Shown here: piece by piece, positions 44,172 to 54,611 of the stretch
Layout of the letters: every line of letters starts with the position of its first letter
Numbering within the stretch: position 1 is the stretch's first letter
Source: an uncultured Vibrio sp.
Lineage (GTDB): Bacteria > Pseudomonadota > Gammaproteobacteria > Enterobacterales > Vibrionaceae
Direction: 5' to 3'
DNA length: 64,000 nucleotides
Assembly (NCBI RefSeq): GCF_963675395.1
Contig: NZ_OY776223.1
Span: forward strand, 620,001-684,000
The notes under the pieces: generated by a model
Databases searched by the model: none
Seen by the model: only the letters and a program-made list of their open reading frames with translations
Told to the model about the DNA's origin: nothing
Translations under genes and position numbers: made by a program

Positions 44172-47100
44172 CTAGTTTTGGGACTCCGATTCTTGAGCCA
44201 ACGCCTGTTGTTCTTCAAGTTCTTGTTCTTTTCTGGCTTTGCGGTCAAACAAACGCTCTACTACGACAAAAAATACCGGAACAAAGAAGATACCCAATAA
44301 TGTGGCACTCACCATACCACCGAGCACACCGGTACCTACTGCGTTTTGACCCGCAGAACCGACACCTGAACTGATCGCCAGAGGCACAACCCCAAGGCCA
44401 AACGCCAGTGACGTCATGATAATCGGGCGAAGACGAACTCGAATCGCATGCAACGTCGCTTCAATAAGTCCAGCCCCCTTCTGGTAGTAATCTTTGGCGA
44501 ATTCCACAATCAGAATGGCATTTTTGGTCGCTAGACCAACGGTGGTCAATAGACTTACCTGGAAGAATACATCGTTATCCAAGCCTCGTCCCATCACCGC
44601 AAGTACCGCACCAAGCACACCCAGAGGCACAACTAATACAACCGCAAACGGCACAGACCAACTTTCATAAAGCGCAGCCAATACGAGGAAAACAACCAGA
44701 ATCGACAACGCGTATAGCATTGGAGCCTGGTTTCCAGATAGTCGCTCTTCATAAGAGATACCAGTCCACTTCACCTGGAAGCCTTCCGGTAACTGTTTTA
44801 CCAGCGATTCAATCTCTGCCATCGCATCACCAGTACTGACGCCAGGAGCAGCACCACCTTGAATGTTCATCGCAGGCAGACCATCAAAGCGTTGCAGCTG
44901 AGGAGAACCATACGTCCACTCCCCGTAAGAAAACGCAGAGAATGGCACCATGTCACCGTTGGAGTTACGCACGTACCAAGAATCAAAGTCTTTTGGCTGC
45001 ATACGGAACTGAGCATCACTTTGCAACATCACCTTTTTAACACGACCACGGTCGATGTAATCGTTGATGTAAGCCCCACCCCATGCAGAAGACAAGATTT
45101 GGTTTACGTCATCAATACTGACATTCAACGCGCGTAACTTAGCGTGATCGACATGCACTTGGTACATCGGCGCGTCAGACTGGCCGTTAGGACGCACGCC
45201 AACAAGATTGGGATTTTGCGCCGCCATACCAAGCAACTGACCTTGCGCTGCGACCAATGCATCATGCCCTTGGTTCAACGAGTCTTGAAGATAGAAATCA
45301 AAACCAGTCGCGTTACCTAATTCTTGGATTGCCGGGGGTGCAAAGGCATAGACCATCGCTTCTTTAATGGTCGAGAAGTAACCCATCGCTCGGCCCGTTA
45401 GTGAAGCGGCATCCATTCCCGGCTCTTTACGCTCTGACCAGTCCTTCAAGTTAATGAATGCCATGCCCATATTTTGTCCCTGACCAGCGAAACTAAAGCC
45501 AGCCACGGTAAATATCGAGTTCACGACATCTTTTTCTTCTTCAAGAAAGTACTCACGCATCTTGTCGAGTGTTTTTTCGGTTTGCTCTTGCGTTGAGTTC
45601 GGTGGCAAAATCGACATAGAGAAGACAGTGCCTTGGTCTTCATCCGGTAAGAACGACGTCGACAGATTAGTAAAGAACCAACCTGCACCTACGGACAACG
45701 CAACAAACAACAACATCATACGACCCGTACGTTTTAATAATCTTGCTACGCCCGATTCGTATTTTGAGGTTAAGGAGTCAAATTTACGGTTAAACCAGCC
45801 AAAAAAACCTTTCTTCTCAGACAGCTCGGCATCGCCTTTCTTCAGCAGGGTCGCACACAGCGCAGGCGTCAGGATGATCGCAACCAGTACAGAGAGCGTC
45901 ATGGCTGCAACGATCGTTATCGAAAACTGACGATAAATAACCCCGGTAGAACCGGTCATAAACGCCATTGGTACAAACACCGCAGACAAGGTCAAACCGA
46001 CACCAACCAATGCGCCCGTGATCTGGCCCATCGATTTTTTGGTCGCTTCTTTAGGTTCAAGCCCATCTTCGTGCATCACACGTTCAACGTTCTCTACTAC
46101 TACGATGGCATCATCCACCAGCAAGCCAATCGCCAGAACCATAGCAAACATGGTTAATGTGTTGACACTAAAGCCTGTCGTATACAAAACAGCAAACGTA
46201 CCGAGCAGTACAACCGGAACCGCAATAGTCGGGATAAGCGTCGCACGGAAGTTCTGTAAGAACAGGTACATGATCAAAAATACTAAAACAATCGCTTCCA
46301 GTAGCGTCTTCACCACTTCATGGATCGATGCTTCAACGAAAGGCGTGGTTTCAAACGGGTACGCAATCTTTAAACCAGCTGGGAAGTTTTCCTGCAACTG
46401 CGCCAAACGTTCTTTCACCGCCGTTGCGGTCTCCAGTGCGTTCGCCCCAGTACCCAGAGAAAGGCCCAAACCCGATGCCGGGAAGCCATTGTATTGACCC
46501 TTGATGTCGTAACTTTCCGCACCACGTTCAACACGAGCAACGTCTTTCAAATACACATTTGCGCCACTGCTATCGGACTTAAGAATGATATTTTCAAATT
46601 CTTTAACACTGCTCAATCGACTGGCAGAAGAGATGGTCGCGTTCAGCAGTTGTCCTTCCTGTGCGGGCGCTGCGCCAAGCTGACCTGAAGAAACCTGAGC
46701 ATTCTGCTCACTGATCGCACCTGCGACGTCAATCGCTGTCAGATTAAACTGGGTCAACTTAAATGGGTCTAACCAAACACGCATCGCATATTGCGCGCCA
46801 AATGCCTGAACCTTACCTACACCGGAGACACGGCTGATTGGATCTTCAATATTTGATACAACATAGTCTGCGATGTCATTCTGGGTGTAGTCGGGGTCTT
46901 CAGAATACAGAGCGACAACCAACAAGAAAGAGGTGTTCGATTTCTCAACAACAATACCCTGGCTTTGTACTTCACTCGGCAACGAGGTCAGTGCCAACTG
47001 CAGCTTGTTTTGTACCTGTACTTGAGCAATATCCGGATCGGCTTCGCTATCAAAGGTTAGCGTAACTGTCGCATTACCAAACGCATCACTGCTTGATGAA

Positions 47101-47333
47101 AGGTAACGCAAGTAGTCAAGACCAGTCATGTTTTGTTCGATAACCTGCGTAACGGAATCTTCAACCGTTTTTGCAGACGCGCCCGGATAACGAGCAGAGA
47201 TCGTGACCGTCGGCGGTGAAATGGTTGGATACTGCGACACTGGTAAGTTCATTAGGGACATGATCCCCGCCAGCATGGTCAGAATAGCCAGAACCCAAGC
47301 AAAGACCGGACGATCGATAAAGAATCGTGCCAT
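44172..47333 (-). CDS. RND multidrug efflux permease (HAE-1, AcrB/MexB-like)
   Basis: 1053-residue inner-membrane proton/drug antiporter that works as a trimer with a periplasmic adaptor and an outer-membrane channel. Proton-relay residues are present: the paired aspartates in [16 protein letters not shown] (about 403-417) and the lysine in [13 protein letters not shown] (about 936-948). Twelve membrane helices and two large periplasmic loops are inferred from the length and hydrophobicity. It starts two bases after the adaptor gene. The outer-membrane TolC partner is not in the window. Vibrios carry many such pumps, so no specific vme name is given. Confidence 0.93.
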   Translation of the reverse strand: MARFFIDRPVFAWVLAILTMLAGIMSLMNLPVSQYPTISPPTVTISARYPGASAKTVEDSVTQVIEQNMTGLDYLRYLSSSSDAFGNATVTLTFDSEADPDIAQVQVQNKLQLALTSLPSEVQSQGIVVEKSNTSFLLVVALYSEDPDYTQNDIADYVVSNIEDPISRVSGVGKVQAFGAQYAMRVWLDPFKLTQFNLTAIDVAGAISEQNAQVSSGQLGAAPAQEGQLLNATISSASRLSSVKEFENIILKSDSSGANVYLKDVARVERGAESYDIKGQYNGFPASGLGLSLGTGANALETATAVKERLAQLQENFPAGLKIAYPFETTPFVEASIHEVVKTLLEAIVLVFLIMYLFLQNFRATLIPTIAVPVVLLGTFAVLYTTGFSVNTLTMFAMVLAIGLLVDDAIVVVENVERVMHEDGLEPKEATKKSMGQITGALVGVGLTLSAVFVPMAFMTGSTGVIYRQFSITIVAAMTLSVLVAIILTPALCATLLKKGDAELSEKKGFFGWFNRKFDSLTSKYESGVARLLKRTGRMMLLFVALSVGAGWFFTNLSTSFLPDEDQGTVFSMSILPPNSTQEQTEKTLDKMREYFLEEEKDVVNSIFTVAGFSFAGQGQNMGMAFINLKDWSERKEPGMDAASLTGRAMGYFSTIKEAMVYAFAPPAIQELGNATGFDFYLQDSLNQGHDALVAAQGQLLGMAAQNPNLVGVRPNGQSDAPMYQVHVDHAKLRALNVSIDDVNQILSSAWGGAYINDYIDRGRVKKVMLQSDAQFRMQPKDFDSWYVRNSNGDMVPFSAFSYGEWTYGSPQLQRFDGLPAMNIQGGAAPGVSTGDAMAEIESLVKQLPEGFQVKWTGISYEERLSGNQAPMLYALSILVVFLVLAALYESWSVPFAVVLVVPLGVLGAVLAVMGRGLDNDVFFQVSLLTTVGLATKNAILIVEFAKDYYQKGAGLIEATLHAIRVRLRPIIMTSLAFGLGVVPLAISSGVGSAGQNAVGTGVLGGMVSATLLGIFFVPVFFVVVERLFDRKARKEQELEEQQALAQESESQN

Positions 47334-47335
47334 GA

Positions 47336-48475
47336 TTACTCCTGTTCACCGGTTTGAATGCTTACAGAACTACCCGGCCCTACCTTTTGTAGACCAGCCG
47401 TAATCACTTTATCGCCAGCTTTTAGACCGTCGAGAATACGCCATTGATTATCAATCACTTCTGCTGTCGACACTGGTGTCGAAACGACTTCGTTGTCTGC
47501 GTTGACAACCATCACAGTCGCTTGCCCCCTTGCATCACGAGTGACCGTGTTTTGAGGAACAAGGATAGCTTCAGGATCCACACCCGTAATTACCGTCGCG
47601 CGAACGAACATACCCGGTAGAAGCAGCCCATCAGGGTTAGGGAATTCCGCACGCAGCGTGACACTCCCAGTGCTCTCATCAACATTGACTTCGACAAACT
47701 TCATTGTGCCTTTATGGGCATAAATCGAACCGTCTTCTAACTTTAAAGTTACTTCGGCTGACTCATCCTGCTGGATGTGGCCTTTCGCCAGAGCGGATTT
47801 CAAACGCAGCAACTGAGCTGATGACTGCACAATGTCGATATTAATTGGGTCAAGCTGTTGAATCGTCGCTAACGTGTCAGACTGGTTTGCAGTAACCAAA
47901 GCACCAGCTGTAACGCTTGATTTACCAATAACGCCACTGATAGGTGCCTTAACCTGAGTGTAAGACAAATTGATTTTCGCAGTATTGATTGCCGCTTTAG
48001 CCACTAATGCTTGAGCTTTGGCTTCTTTGTAAGCCGCTTCCGCCTCATCAAGATCTTGTTGACTGATTGATTTTTTCGAGATTAGGGCACGGTAGCGCTT
48101 AACCGTTGCAAAAGTGGATTCTTCAGTCGCATTCGCGCGGATCAATTCTGCCTCAGCACTTAATAGAGCGGCTTGATAGGTTGAGTCGTCAATCTGATAC
48201 AATGACTGACCTTGTTCGACAACACTACCTTCTACAAAGTTACGTTCCGAGACAATACCACTCACCTGTGGGCGGACTTCTGCTTCTTTAAACGCACGGC
48301 TGCGGCCTGGCAGCTCTACGGTTAACATCTGACGAACTGGCTCAACAGTCATGACTTTGACTTCTTTTGCCTGTGCGGCACCACCGCCTTGATTCGTCCC
48401 TTCTTGACTTGGTTGGCATCCGGCCATAAACAGGCTCGACGCAATCAACAGCGATAGCGTGGTTTTACGTCTCAT
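47336..48475 (-). CDS. RND efflux periplasmic adaptor (membrane fusion) lipoprotein
   Basis: 379 residues with a lipoprotein signal (lipobox FMAGC, C20). The order lipoyl half, alpha-hairpin coiled coil (about 95-160, [19 protein letters not shown]), second lipoyl half ([18 protein letters not shown]), beta barrel and membrane-proximal domain is that of AcrA/MexA. It is the first gene of the efflux unit. The 470-bp upstream region contains a 16-bp palindrome that may be an operator. Confidence 0.93.
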   Translation of the reverse strand: MRRKTTLSLLIASSLFMAGCQPSQEGTNQGGGAAQAKEVKVMTVEPVRQMLTVELPGRSRAFKEAEVRPQVSGIVSERNFVEGSVVEQGQSLYQIDDSTYQAALLSAEAELIRANATEESTFATVKRYRALISKKSISQQDLDEAEAAYKEAKAQALVAKAAINTAKINLSYTQVKAPISGVIGKSSVTAGALVTANQSDTLATIQQLDPINIDIVQSSAQLLRLKSALAKGHIQQDESAEVTLKLEDGSIYAHKGTMKFVEVNVDESTGSVTLRAEFPNPDGLLLPGMFVRATVITGVDPEAILVPQNTVTRDARGQATVMVVNADNEVVSTPVSTAEVIDNQWRILDGLKAGDKVITAGLQKVGPGSSVSIQTGEQE

Positions 48476-48948
48476 TAAACATCTCTCTTTTTACTTTCTC
48501 TAAAAACCATCTAGGCACTTAAATACACTTAAAAATTATGGTTATAACCGCGAAGTTACATTCAATAAATGACTTTGGATGATAATTACCTAGTGTTGTA
48601 CATACAACAACATTTACATTTCTATACGCTGACAGAATACGTTTGTCTGAAAGGTGTGCTTAACTTCTCAAAACTGATTATTTTGCGTTGGAAATCACAT
48701 TTTCCTGTGTGCAACAATATCGCTCAAAAACAAGACGGAATGATGAATAAACCACCAACCCTTTGTACAAACATTTGATCCTAAGTCCACTTTTATTTCT
48801 TAAACGCCTAAGAAACAATTTGTAGATAACCAAAAGTAATGTTAGCTAATGCACTAAAAATGACCTGAATTTATGCATGCATTCTTATTTTTAGTACCCG
48901 AACCTGGGTAAGGATCAATCAACACAACACTTTCGTCTCTGGCAATGC
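48476..48948. other. Intergenic region upstream of the efflux operon
   Basis: About 470 bp between the adaptor start and the BenE-family stop, both on the minus strand. It contains the 16-bp palindrome at 48594-48609 and AT-rich promoter-like DNA. A 69-codon plus-strand frame (48569-48778) spans it but lacks a ribosome site and any recognisable sequence, so I do not call it a gene. Confidence 0.5.
48594..48609. promoter_or_regulatory. 16-bp palindrome TGTTGTACATACAACA upstream of the efflux operon
   Basis: Perfect 7-bp arms with a 2-bp centre, 119-134 bp upstream of the adaptor start codon. The size and symmetry suit a MarR-family dimer, and a MarR gene lies at the end of the same cluster. 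The link is inferred. Confidence 0.5.
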
Positions 48949-50112
48949 TTATGCGCGGCCCGCTTTATGAGTTAAACGCAGATGCATCATCCCCACCAAC
49001 AAGCCCCATAATGTCGCGCTCACACCAAGAAAACTGCCCCCAGACAGAGTGATAAGAAACGTAAACAGTGCAGACTCTCTGTATCCTTCGTCATGAAAAG
49101 CCGATTGCAGGCACATCATTAACGTCCCTAATAAGGCAAAACCCGCTAAGATTTTGGTGACTTCGTCAGGGAGTGATAAAAAGATCGCCACGACTGTCGT
49201 CGCGAACACACCAGCAATCAGATAAAACACCCCGGCCCATACCACTGCGCGGTAACGTTGTGTTTTGTCTGAGTCTACTTCTGGTGTCATACAAATTGCT
49301 GCTGAAATCGCGGCAAGGTTGACACTAAAACCACCAAATGGCGCTGACAAAATATTGGTGACTCCCGTGCCCATTAAAATGGGTTTCACTGGAGTGTCAT
49401 ATTGGTAGCTTTTCATCATCGCAATACCAGGCAAATTCTGAGAAAGCATCGTAATGATATAAAGCGGGATAGATAAGTTCAGTACCGCACCAAGGTCCAA
49501 ACCCGGAGTGACCCACATAGGCTGAGCAACGGAGAGTTCCTCGATGTTAAGCGTGGCGTCTTCCACCGCAACCGCGCAAACAACACCCAGGATAAGAAGT
49601 ACGAGCATTGCGTACCTTGGAATCGTATTCTTGGCTACCAAAAAGCCAGCAAACATAATCAAAAATGTGATTGGTGCGCTGCTGACTGCCTGAAAGCTCC
49701 CTAAGCAGAACGGCAACAAAATAGCACCAAGCATCGCAGTACCGAGCTGTGGCGGAATGCGCTCAAGAGCTCGACTTAATGGTGAAATGATCCCCGTCAA
49801 CAAGATCAGAACACCAGAAACAACAAAAGAACCGATGACGACTGACAATTCATACTGCTGTGAAGCAATGACCAACATCGCCGCTCCGGGTGTCGACCAC
49901 GCGGTCAGTATCGGCGTTTTATAAAACCATGAATAGGCGATGGAGGTTACCCCCATTGTTACGCCCAAGGCCAACAACCAGCTTTCTATTTGACTGGGTG
50001 TCGCCCCGGCAGAGGTTGCCGCTTGAATGATAATCACCACCGAACTGGTGTAGCCAACTAACACGGCAGTAAACCCTGCTGACAAGTGACTTAAATTGAA
50101 CAGCTTTTTCAT
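48949..50112 (-). CDS. ydcO: BenE-family transporter (YdcO-like)
   Basis: 387-residue integral membrane protein with about eleven to twelve helices. It resembles the benzoate/H+ symporter (BenE) family, with segments such as APFGGFSVNLAAISAAICM and FWL-type repeats (STPGAAMLVIAS). In E. coli the homologue ydcO lies next to sutR (ydcN), an XRE-cupin regulator. Here the divergent neighbour is also an XRE-cupin gene, supporting the name. The substrate is unproven. Confidence 0.75.
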   Translation of the reverse strand: MKKLFNLSHLSAGFTAVLVGYTSSVVIIIQAATSAGATPSQIESWLLALGVTMGVTSIAYSWFYKTPILTAWSTPGAAMLVIASQQYELSVVIGSFVVSGVLILLTGIISPLSRALERIPPQLGTAMLGAILLPFCLGSFQAVSSAPITFLIMFAGFLVAKNTIPRYAMLVLLILGVVCAVAVEDATLNIEELSVAQPMWVTPGLDLGAVLNLSIPLYIITMLSQNLPGIAMMKSYQYDTPVKPILMGTGVTNILSAPFGGFSVNLAAISAAICMTPEVDSDKTQRYRAVVWAGVFYLIAGVFATTVVAIFLSLPDEVTKILAGFALLGTLMMCLQSAFHDEGYRESALFTFLITLSGGSFLGVSATLWGLLVGMMHLRLTHKAGRA

Positions 50113-50212
50113 CCTTCGTTCTTCCCTGCTTTATGGTAAAATCTTTGTGCGCTATAACATACAAGAAAAAAGATAACATTGTGCGCAATAACGCACAATA
50201 AGGTATTTAGTT

Positions 50213-50752
50213 ATGAATGAATCCGCATTTAAATCCGAGATCGCCCATCACCTAAAATCTGAAAGGAAAAAAAGAGGATTGAGCCTGGATGCTACCTCTA
50301 AACTGACTGGGGTTTCAAAAGCGATGCTAGGGCAAATCGAGCGAGAAGAGTCCAGCCCGACGATTTCAACACTTTGGAAAATTGCCAGTGGACTGGACAC
50401 GTCATTCTCTGCGTTTTTTGCCGATGATCCAGATCTGCGCTCCGCTGATCATGCATTCCCTGAAGACGCTAAAATGAAAGTGAATACGCTGTTTCCTTAC
50501 AAAGCAGATTCTGGCTTGGAAATGTTTGAGATCACCTTGACCGGACATCATCGCCAAATGTCTTCTCCGCATGGTGTCGGTGTGATTGAACATATTCACG
50601 TACTAAAAGGTGAAATGAATGTCTTCTTCAACGATGAATGGCATCACCTGAGTACCGGAGAGAGCATTCGCTTTTTTAGTGACCAGCCACATGGATACGA
50701 AGCAGCAACTGAAACAACAACGTTCCAAAACATCGTTTGCTATCCGAGATGA
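50213..50752 (+). CDS. sutR: XRE-cupin transcriptional regulator (SutR-like)
   Basis: 179 residues. The N-terminal HTH (about 10-65) includes RKKRGLSLDATSKLTGVSKAMLGQIE. The C-terminal cupin (about 105-175) includes EHIHVLKGEMNVFFNDEWHHLSTGESIRFFSDQPHGYEA in the usual two-motif arrangement. The length and the divergent BenE neighbour match the E. coli SutR/YdcO pair. SutR regulates sulfur utilisation genes there; the role here is inferred. Confidence 0.75.
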   Translation: MNESAFKSEIAHHLKSERKKRGLSLDATSKLTGVSKAMLGQIEREESSPTISTLWKIASGLDTSFSAFFADDPDLRSADHAFPEDAKMKVNTLFPYKADSGLEMFEITLTGHHRQMSSPHGVGVIEHIHVLKGEMNVFFNDEWHHLSTGESIRFFSDQPHGYEAATETTTFQNIVCYPR

Positions 50753-50925
50753 TGATACCCACAAGTGTTGATTGGAACGAACCTCCCATTCAGGCACTTA
50801 AAGGGCCTCAGAAAGTATATAAGTCTCAGATTAAAGACTACATTTTATATGCCGATGCCCCAAACAGAACACTTGGCAGTTGTGTTCTAGCAACGAATAG
50901 TTGGGCTTTATTTCTTCCTGTGTTT

Positions 50926-50956
50926 AGCCAGAGTGATAATGCTCTGGCTTCTTTTT
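50926..50956 (+). terminator. Terminator after the XRE-cupin gene
   Basis: AGCCAGAG / CTCTGGCT stem with an 8-nt loop followed by TCTTTTT. It lies inside a 99-codon plus-strand frame, arguing against that frame being a gene. Confidence 0.75.
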
Positions 50957-50989
50957 ACCTGCAAATATCCGATGAACAACTTTCATTAA

Positions 50990-51913
50990 TTAGCGCGTTC
51001 TCTTTACCCACTCTAAGGTGTTGTCTAAGCTGGTAGAGTCGAGACTGATGCACTGTGTCTGATTCATTGATGACTGACAGAGTGACGTAAGTACGGCTCC
51101 CGGAGAGCATTCCATTGCCAATTTCACACCACGCTGCCCCATCATCGACAAGGTGTCCCACAGGTTCACTACTCGAGACATATTGAACGCCAGGTCGCGA
51201 CGTATGCTTTCGACATCATGCATAACCCGAGCTCGGTTGGTACTGACGTAAATACTTTTAGCGCGGTTGAGCGTAACTTTTTGCATTTCGCTATACAAAA
51301 TTTCAGCCTGATTCGCGAGCAATTCGCAGTGCGATGGCACTGAAACATTGAGACGTCGGGCGCTATGTGCCTGTGCTTTTATTGCCTGTTCACAGGTCTG
51401 CTCGAGATCGTCGAGCTTGCCTGCTAGGATGGTCGTATTCTCTGAATTGATGTTCGCCACATAAACACAAAGCCCCTGCTCTCGGGATTGGAATACCAGG
51501 TCACTGACCTGATTGAGAGAAAGCCCAATAATCGCTGCCATGCCATACCCACTCGGATAAGCTTGAGCCATCAGCTCACCTCTCAATGAAACAATATTAA
51601 GCCCATGTTCCAAATCTAAAATTCCGCTACAAATCGCGGCAGTAAACGCTCCGATAGACAGCCCCATCATATAGTTAGGCTGCACACCATGAGCTTTCAG
51701 GTAGCGATACTGAACATAGCCCGAAATCGTCAGTGCGAGCTGAACATCCCGATTTGAGCTGTTCTCATCCAGGCTATCGAACTTAGTTGGAGAGTACCCC
51801 AATACTTCCTCCACCTCTTGCAAAGCAGACTCGACTTCGGAGTGACAGGGTAACTCCGATATCAGGTTAGGGCGTTGCGTTCCCTGCCCGGGAAAGGTCA
51901 TTAGAATACTCAT
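50990..51913 (-). CDS. mdcH: Malonate decarboxylase epsilon subunit (malonyl-CoA:ACP transacylase)
   Basis: Loads a malonyl group onto the decarboxylase carrier subunit so that the cycle can begin. The 307-residue product from the ATG at 51913 (MSILMTFPGQGTQRPN) is a FabD-like acyltransferase, with the GQGTQ motif at the N-terminus and the nucleophile elbow GLSIGAFTAA. The upstream open frame is not family-like. It is the last gene of the mdc operon. Confidence 0.9.
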   Translation of the reverse strand: MSILMTFPGQGTQRPNLISELPCHSEVESALQEVEEVLGYSPTKFDSLDENSSNRDVQLALTISGYVQYRYLKAHGVQPNYMMGLSIGAFTAAICSGILDLEHGLNIVSLRGELMAQAYPSGYGMAAIIGLSLNQVSDLVFQSREQGLCVYVANINSENTTILAGKLDDLEQTCEQAIKAQAHSARRLNVSVPSHCELLANQAEILYSEMQKVTLNRAKSIYVSTNRARVMHDVESIRRDLAFNMSRVVNLWDTLSMMGQRGVKLAMECSPGAVLTSLCQSSMNQTQCISLDSTSLDNTLEWVKRTR

Positions 51914-51987
51914 AGTCACAGTTTCTCTGATTCGAGTGGAAGCCCAGTAATACAAACCAAACTGGGCGAGGAAGATAAATGTAGGCG

Positions 51988-52608
51988 CTATTTCACCCAG
52001 GGATTATCAGTCAAACTCGGACCTTTATCCGTTTTGATCAGAACGTTGGATTCTCCAGCGCCCACCACCCACTCTCTCAATGCAATAGCACCTAACGGCG
52101 TTTCTATCTGTGTATCTATTTTGCTCGGTAACGCATCTAGCTGATGATTTAAGTCAGCAAGCGTTCTCATCGACACAGGCTCTGACAAGTAAATGGTCAT
52201 GTCGATATCACTGTCCGGATGCGCGCATGGCATCCCCGTCGCCAACTCGTAACCTAAACTGCCTGTTACGCCCCACTCAATACCATGAGCCTGACATATT
52301 GCATCCACGTCTGTGAGTGTTTTAAAAGACACCAACTCACTCGACTGCCAGTACGCACGGGCATACTCTGACTGAACAAGCTCCCTAGGCGTAACTGACT
52401 TGATGACCGATGACTTGCACGCCCATGCCGCTAAACGTTCACTACGGGTTTTACCTCTTACGCCAACGGGTATCAGGGTTTGGCGGTTAGCCCGGCGGAC
52501 AACAACTGGCAGAGATTGATTATGGTTCGCGTACCAGCTGGGCGATTCATTTCCTTCTAGGGTTATTTCATCGACCCACAGTAAATCATGTGCGCTAAAA
52601 GACATCAT
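51988..52608 (-). CDS. mdcG: Phosphoribosyl-dephospho-CoA transferase (malonate decarboxylase holo-ACP synthase)
   Basis: Attaches the 2'-(5''-triphosphoribosyl)-3'-dephospho-CoA cofactor to the carrier domain. The 206 residues are typical of MdcG, with an aspartate-rich nucleotidyltransferase-like motif SDIDMTIYL and upstream GVTGSLGYELATGMPC. It lies between mdcE and mdcH. Confidence 0.87.
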   Translation of the reverse strand: MMSFSAHDLLWVDEITLEGNESPSWYANHNQSLPVVVRRANRQTLIPVGVRGKTRSERLAAWACKSSVIKSVTPRELVQSEYARAYWQSSELVSFKTLTDVDAICQAHGIEWGVTGSLGYELATGMPCAHPDSDIDMTIYLSEPVSMRTLADLNHQLDALPSKIDTQIETPLGAIALREWVVGAGESNVLIKTDKGPSLTDNPWVK

Positions 52609-52625
52609 CAGCCTCCTCGTTACCC

Positions 52626-53426
52626 TTAATACACCCAGGCTTGTTGCATCTGCTCTCGGATATGACGGGTTGCTTGTCTATTTTCTCCCTCTAGACGATG
52701 CGACCAGTCATTGCCGTTAACCTTGATATCTTCCAATGCCGCCGAAAAAACAGAGCGAATATGATCAATATCCTGACTCGAAGGCTGCTGAGCGTTCTCA
52801 ACCGAGACCAACTTCCACAATAGCCCTAGTGTATGGTAATGGTTGATATCGTACGCCATCGGCGGATGTTCAGCAGCAAGTGACTCTAGCTGGTCGACGG
52901 TTCGTAGCGTCACTTTCGCCGCCGAGGCTTTACCCATTGCATGCACACTGCACTGATCATCATCCAAAGCAATCAACCGAGAAGCCTGATAACCATGAGC
53001 AAGAAAGCCACCTGACATTGCTTTACCTACAATCAAACCTAACACCGGGTGACCCGCCTTACGAGCCTGAGCGTAGGCATTAGCCGCTGCTGCTAATGAC
53101 AAATGAATGCCATAAGCCTCTTCGCGGCGACCGTAGGCCTGAGAAGGAACATCAATAATCGCGACAATGACCGACTTTGAATGGCGGTCTTGATCACGTT
53201 CAACCACCTGACGCACCGCCTTCGCCACATTCCACCCTTCCAGTAACCCGACTTCACCATTTCTCGCACGTGGGAAGGCATTATTGAGGTCTTGAGTGAC
53301 GTTGATATAACGAACAGCAAGGCCGTTAAATTGATCGTCAACGACTTGTACCGATGGAGAAAAACCAGTGGCTACCTGACCGTTCTCAGCCAGAGCTTTC
53401 ATCCAAATATCACCTCGTTTATTCAT
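52626..53426 (-). CDS. mdcE: Malonate decarboxylase gamma subunit
   Basis: A crotonase-fold, carboxyltransferase-like subunit that forms the decarboxylase core with the beta subunit. It has 266 residues, with recognisable segments VAIIDVPSQAYGRREEAYGIHL and VLGLIVGKAMSGGFLAHGYQ. It overlaps the fused mdcCD gene by eight bases, so the two subunits are translationally coupled. Confidence 0.9.
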   Translation of the reverse strand: MNKRGDIWMKALAENGQVATGFSPSVQVVDDQFNGLAVRYINVTQDLNNAFPRARNGEVGLLEGWNVAKAVRQVVERDQDRHSKSVIVAIIDVPSQAYGRREEAYGIHLSLAAAANAYAQARKAGHPVLGLIVGKAMSGGFLAHGYQASRLIALDDDQCSVHAMGKASAAKVTLRTVDQLESLAAEHPPMAYDINHYHTLGLLWKLVSVENAQQPSSQDIDHIRSVFSAALEDIKVNGNDWSHRLEGENRQATRHIREQMQQAWVY

Positions 53427-54576
53427 CAGCCTCTCCTCCTGCTAAATCTGAACATACCTGTGTAGGTGTTGCTTGAACCGATGTATCCACCTGATTCAAT
53501 ACCGATAAATAATGGTCAATTTGTTCACTACGGGTTAGTTGTGGTTTGCCAGAGCGAAGAGAATCAACAAGCTGTTGTTTAATCGCATTTGCATCGTCTT
53601 CAACTAAATGATCAACCAGATTACTTCGATATCTCTGCTCACCACCTGTGATTCCCCAAATAAAAGGTCGATCTGAAGAATCGTATTCCGCGATCCCCGC
53701 TTCCTGTTCAATCACTGCGGGACCATTCAAACCTAATCGCGCTTCACGAGTGACGATGAGCTTGCTGCATAATCCTGCGGCTATCGACATCCCCCCAAAA
53801 CAACCGACGGCTCCGGCCACAATCCCTACTACAGGCACATAATCGTTAAGCCCGATAATGGCTGAATGGATATCGGCAATGGCTGCCAACCCAAGGTTAG
53901 CTTCCTGTAATCGGACACCGCCAGTTTCAAGTACGACAATCACTTGAGTTTTCACACCACGCTGATTATCTTGCAGAGCGAGATCAAGTGCGGCTGCCAT
54001 TTTTGCTCCAGAAACTTCACCAATCGCGCCGCCCTGAAACCCACCTTCTATTCCGAGAACAACGGCTCGCTGGCCATCGATTTTTCCTAGCATCACAACC
54101 GCACCATCATCACTTTGTGAAACGATGCCTTGCTTAGGTAGCCATGGGGAAGTTAACTGTGCTTCACAGCCCAGAAGCTCTGTAGCTGAACCTTCATCGA
54201 ACAGAAACTGACAGCGCTTACGTACCGGCATTTCTACAAGAGAGTGACCAATAGCAGAGCTCTCATCGTCCGAAAGGTTCGGTTGTTCCTCTAGCTGTTC
54301 TAGCGCCTGCGCCAGCCTGAGATTTATCACCCCTGGGGTCGCGCCAAAGTCATTAATGGTGACACTCATCGCTTCGTTAACCTCATCAAATGCTCGTGAT
54401 AAAATCACTTGCCAAACTTCATGACGATGGTTAATCGAAGTAGAAATATTCACATCAATTTCTGGGTTTGAGTTTGGTTGCAGCAAAACTTCTAAGTCAC
54501 CAGACCCAACATTACCCACCCGCACGTTTTTAGACATTGAGTGCTGGCCGGGATAAGTAAATTGCAGTTGTTCCAT
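53419..54576 (-). CDS. mdcCD: Fused malonate decarboxylase acyl carrier (delta) and beta subunits
   Basis: One uninterrupted 385-residue frame. Residues 1 to about 97 match the MdcC carrier subunit: VGNVGSGDLEVLL with S25, the position that carries the cofactor in Klebsiella MdcC, and NDFGATPG (75-82). Residues from about 107 match MdcD (SPWLPKQGIVSQSDDGAVV; IEGGFQGGAIGEVSGAKMAAAL; CFGGMSIAAGLC; FIWGITGGE). The short linker around 95-106 is acidic and polar. MdcC and MdcD are usually separate adjacent genes. No stop or frameshift is visible between the halves. Confidence 0.88.
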   Translation of the reverse strand: MEQLQFTYPGQHSMSKNVRVGNVGSGDLEVLLQPNSNPEIDVNISTSINHRHEVWQVILSRAFDEVNEAMSVTINDFGATPGVINLRLAQALEQLEEQPNLSDDESSAIGHSLVEMPVRKRCQFLFDEGSATELLGCEAQLTSPWLPKQGIVSQSDDGAVVMLGKIDGQRAVVLGIEGGFQGGAIGEVSGAKMAAALDLALQDNQRGVKTQVIVVLETGGVRLQEANLGLAAIADIHSAIIGLNDYVPVVGIVAGAVGCFGGMSIAAGLCSKLIVTREARLGLNGPAVIEQEAGIAEYDSSDRPFIWGITGGEQRYRSNLVDHLVEDDANAIKQQLVDSLRSGKPQLTRSEQIDHYLSVLNQVDTSVQATPTQVCSDLAGGEADE

Positions 54577-54611
54577 TGCTAATATTCTCCTTTAACAATC
54601 AATGAAATAAA

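Noticed and set aside
48569..48778. 69-codon plus-strand frame in the efflux upstream region
   Set aside because: No ribosome site or family resemblance, and it begins with the operator-like palindrome; it is likely a chance frame in AT-rich DNA.
50737..51036. 99-codon plus-strand frame downstream of the XRE-cupin gene
   Set aside because: It has no recognisable sequence or ribosome site, contains an intrinsic terminator at 50926-50956 and runs into the mdcH gene on the other strand.
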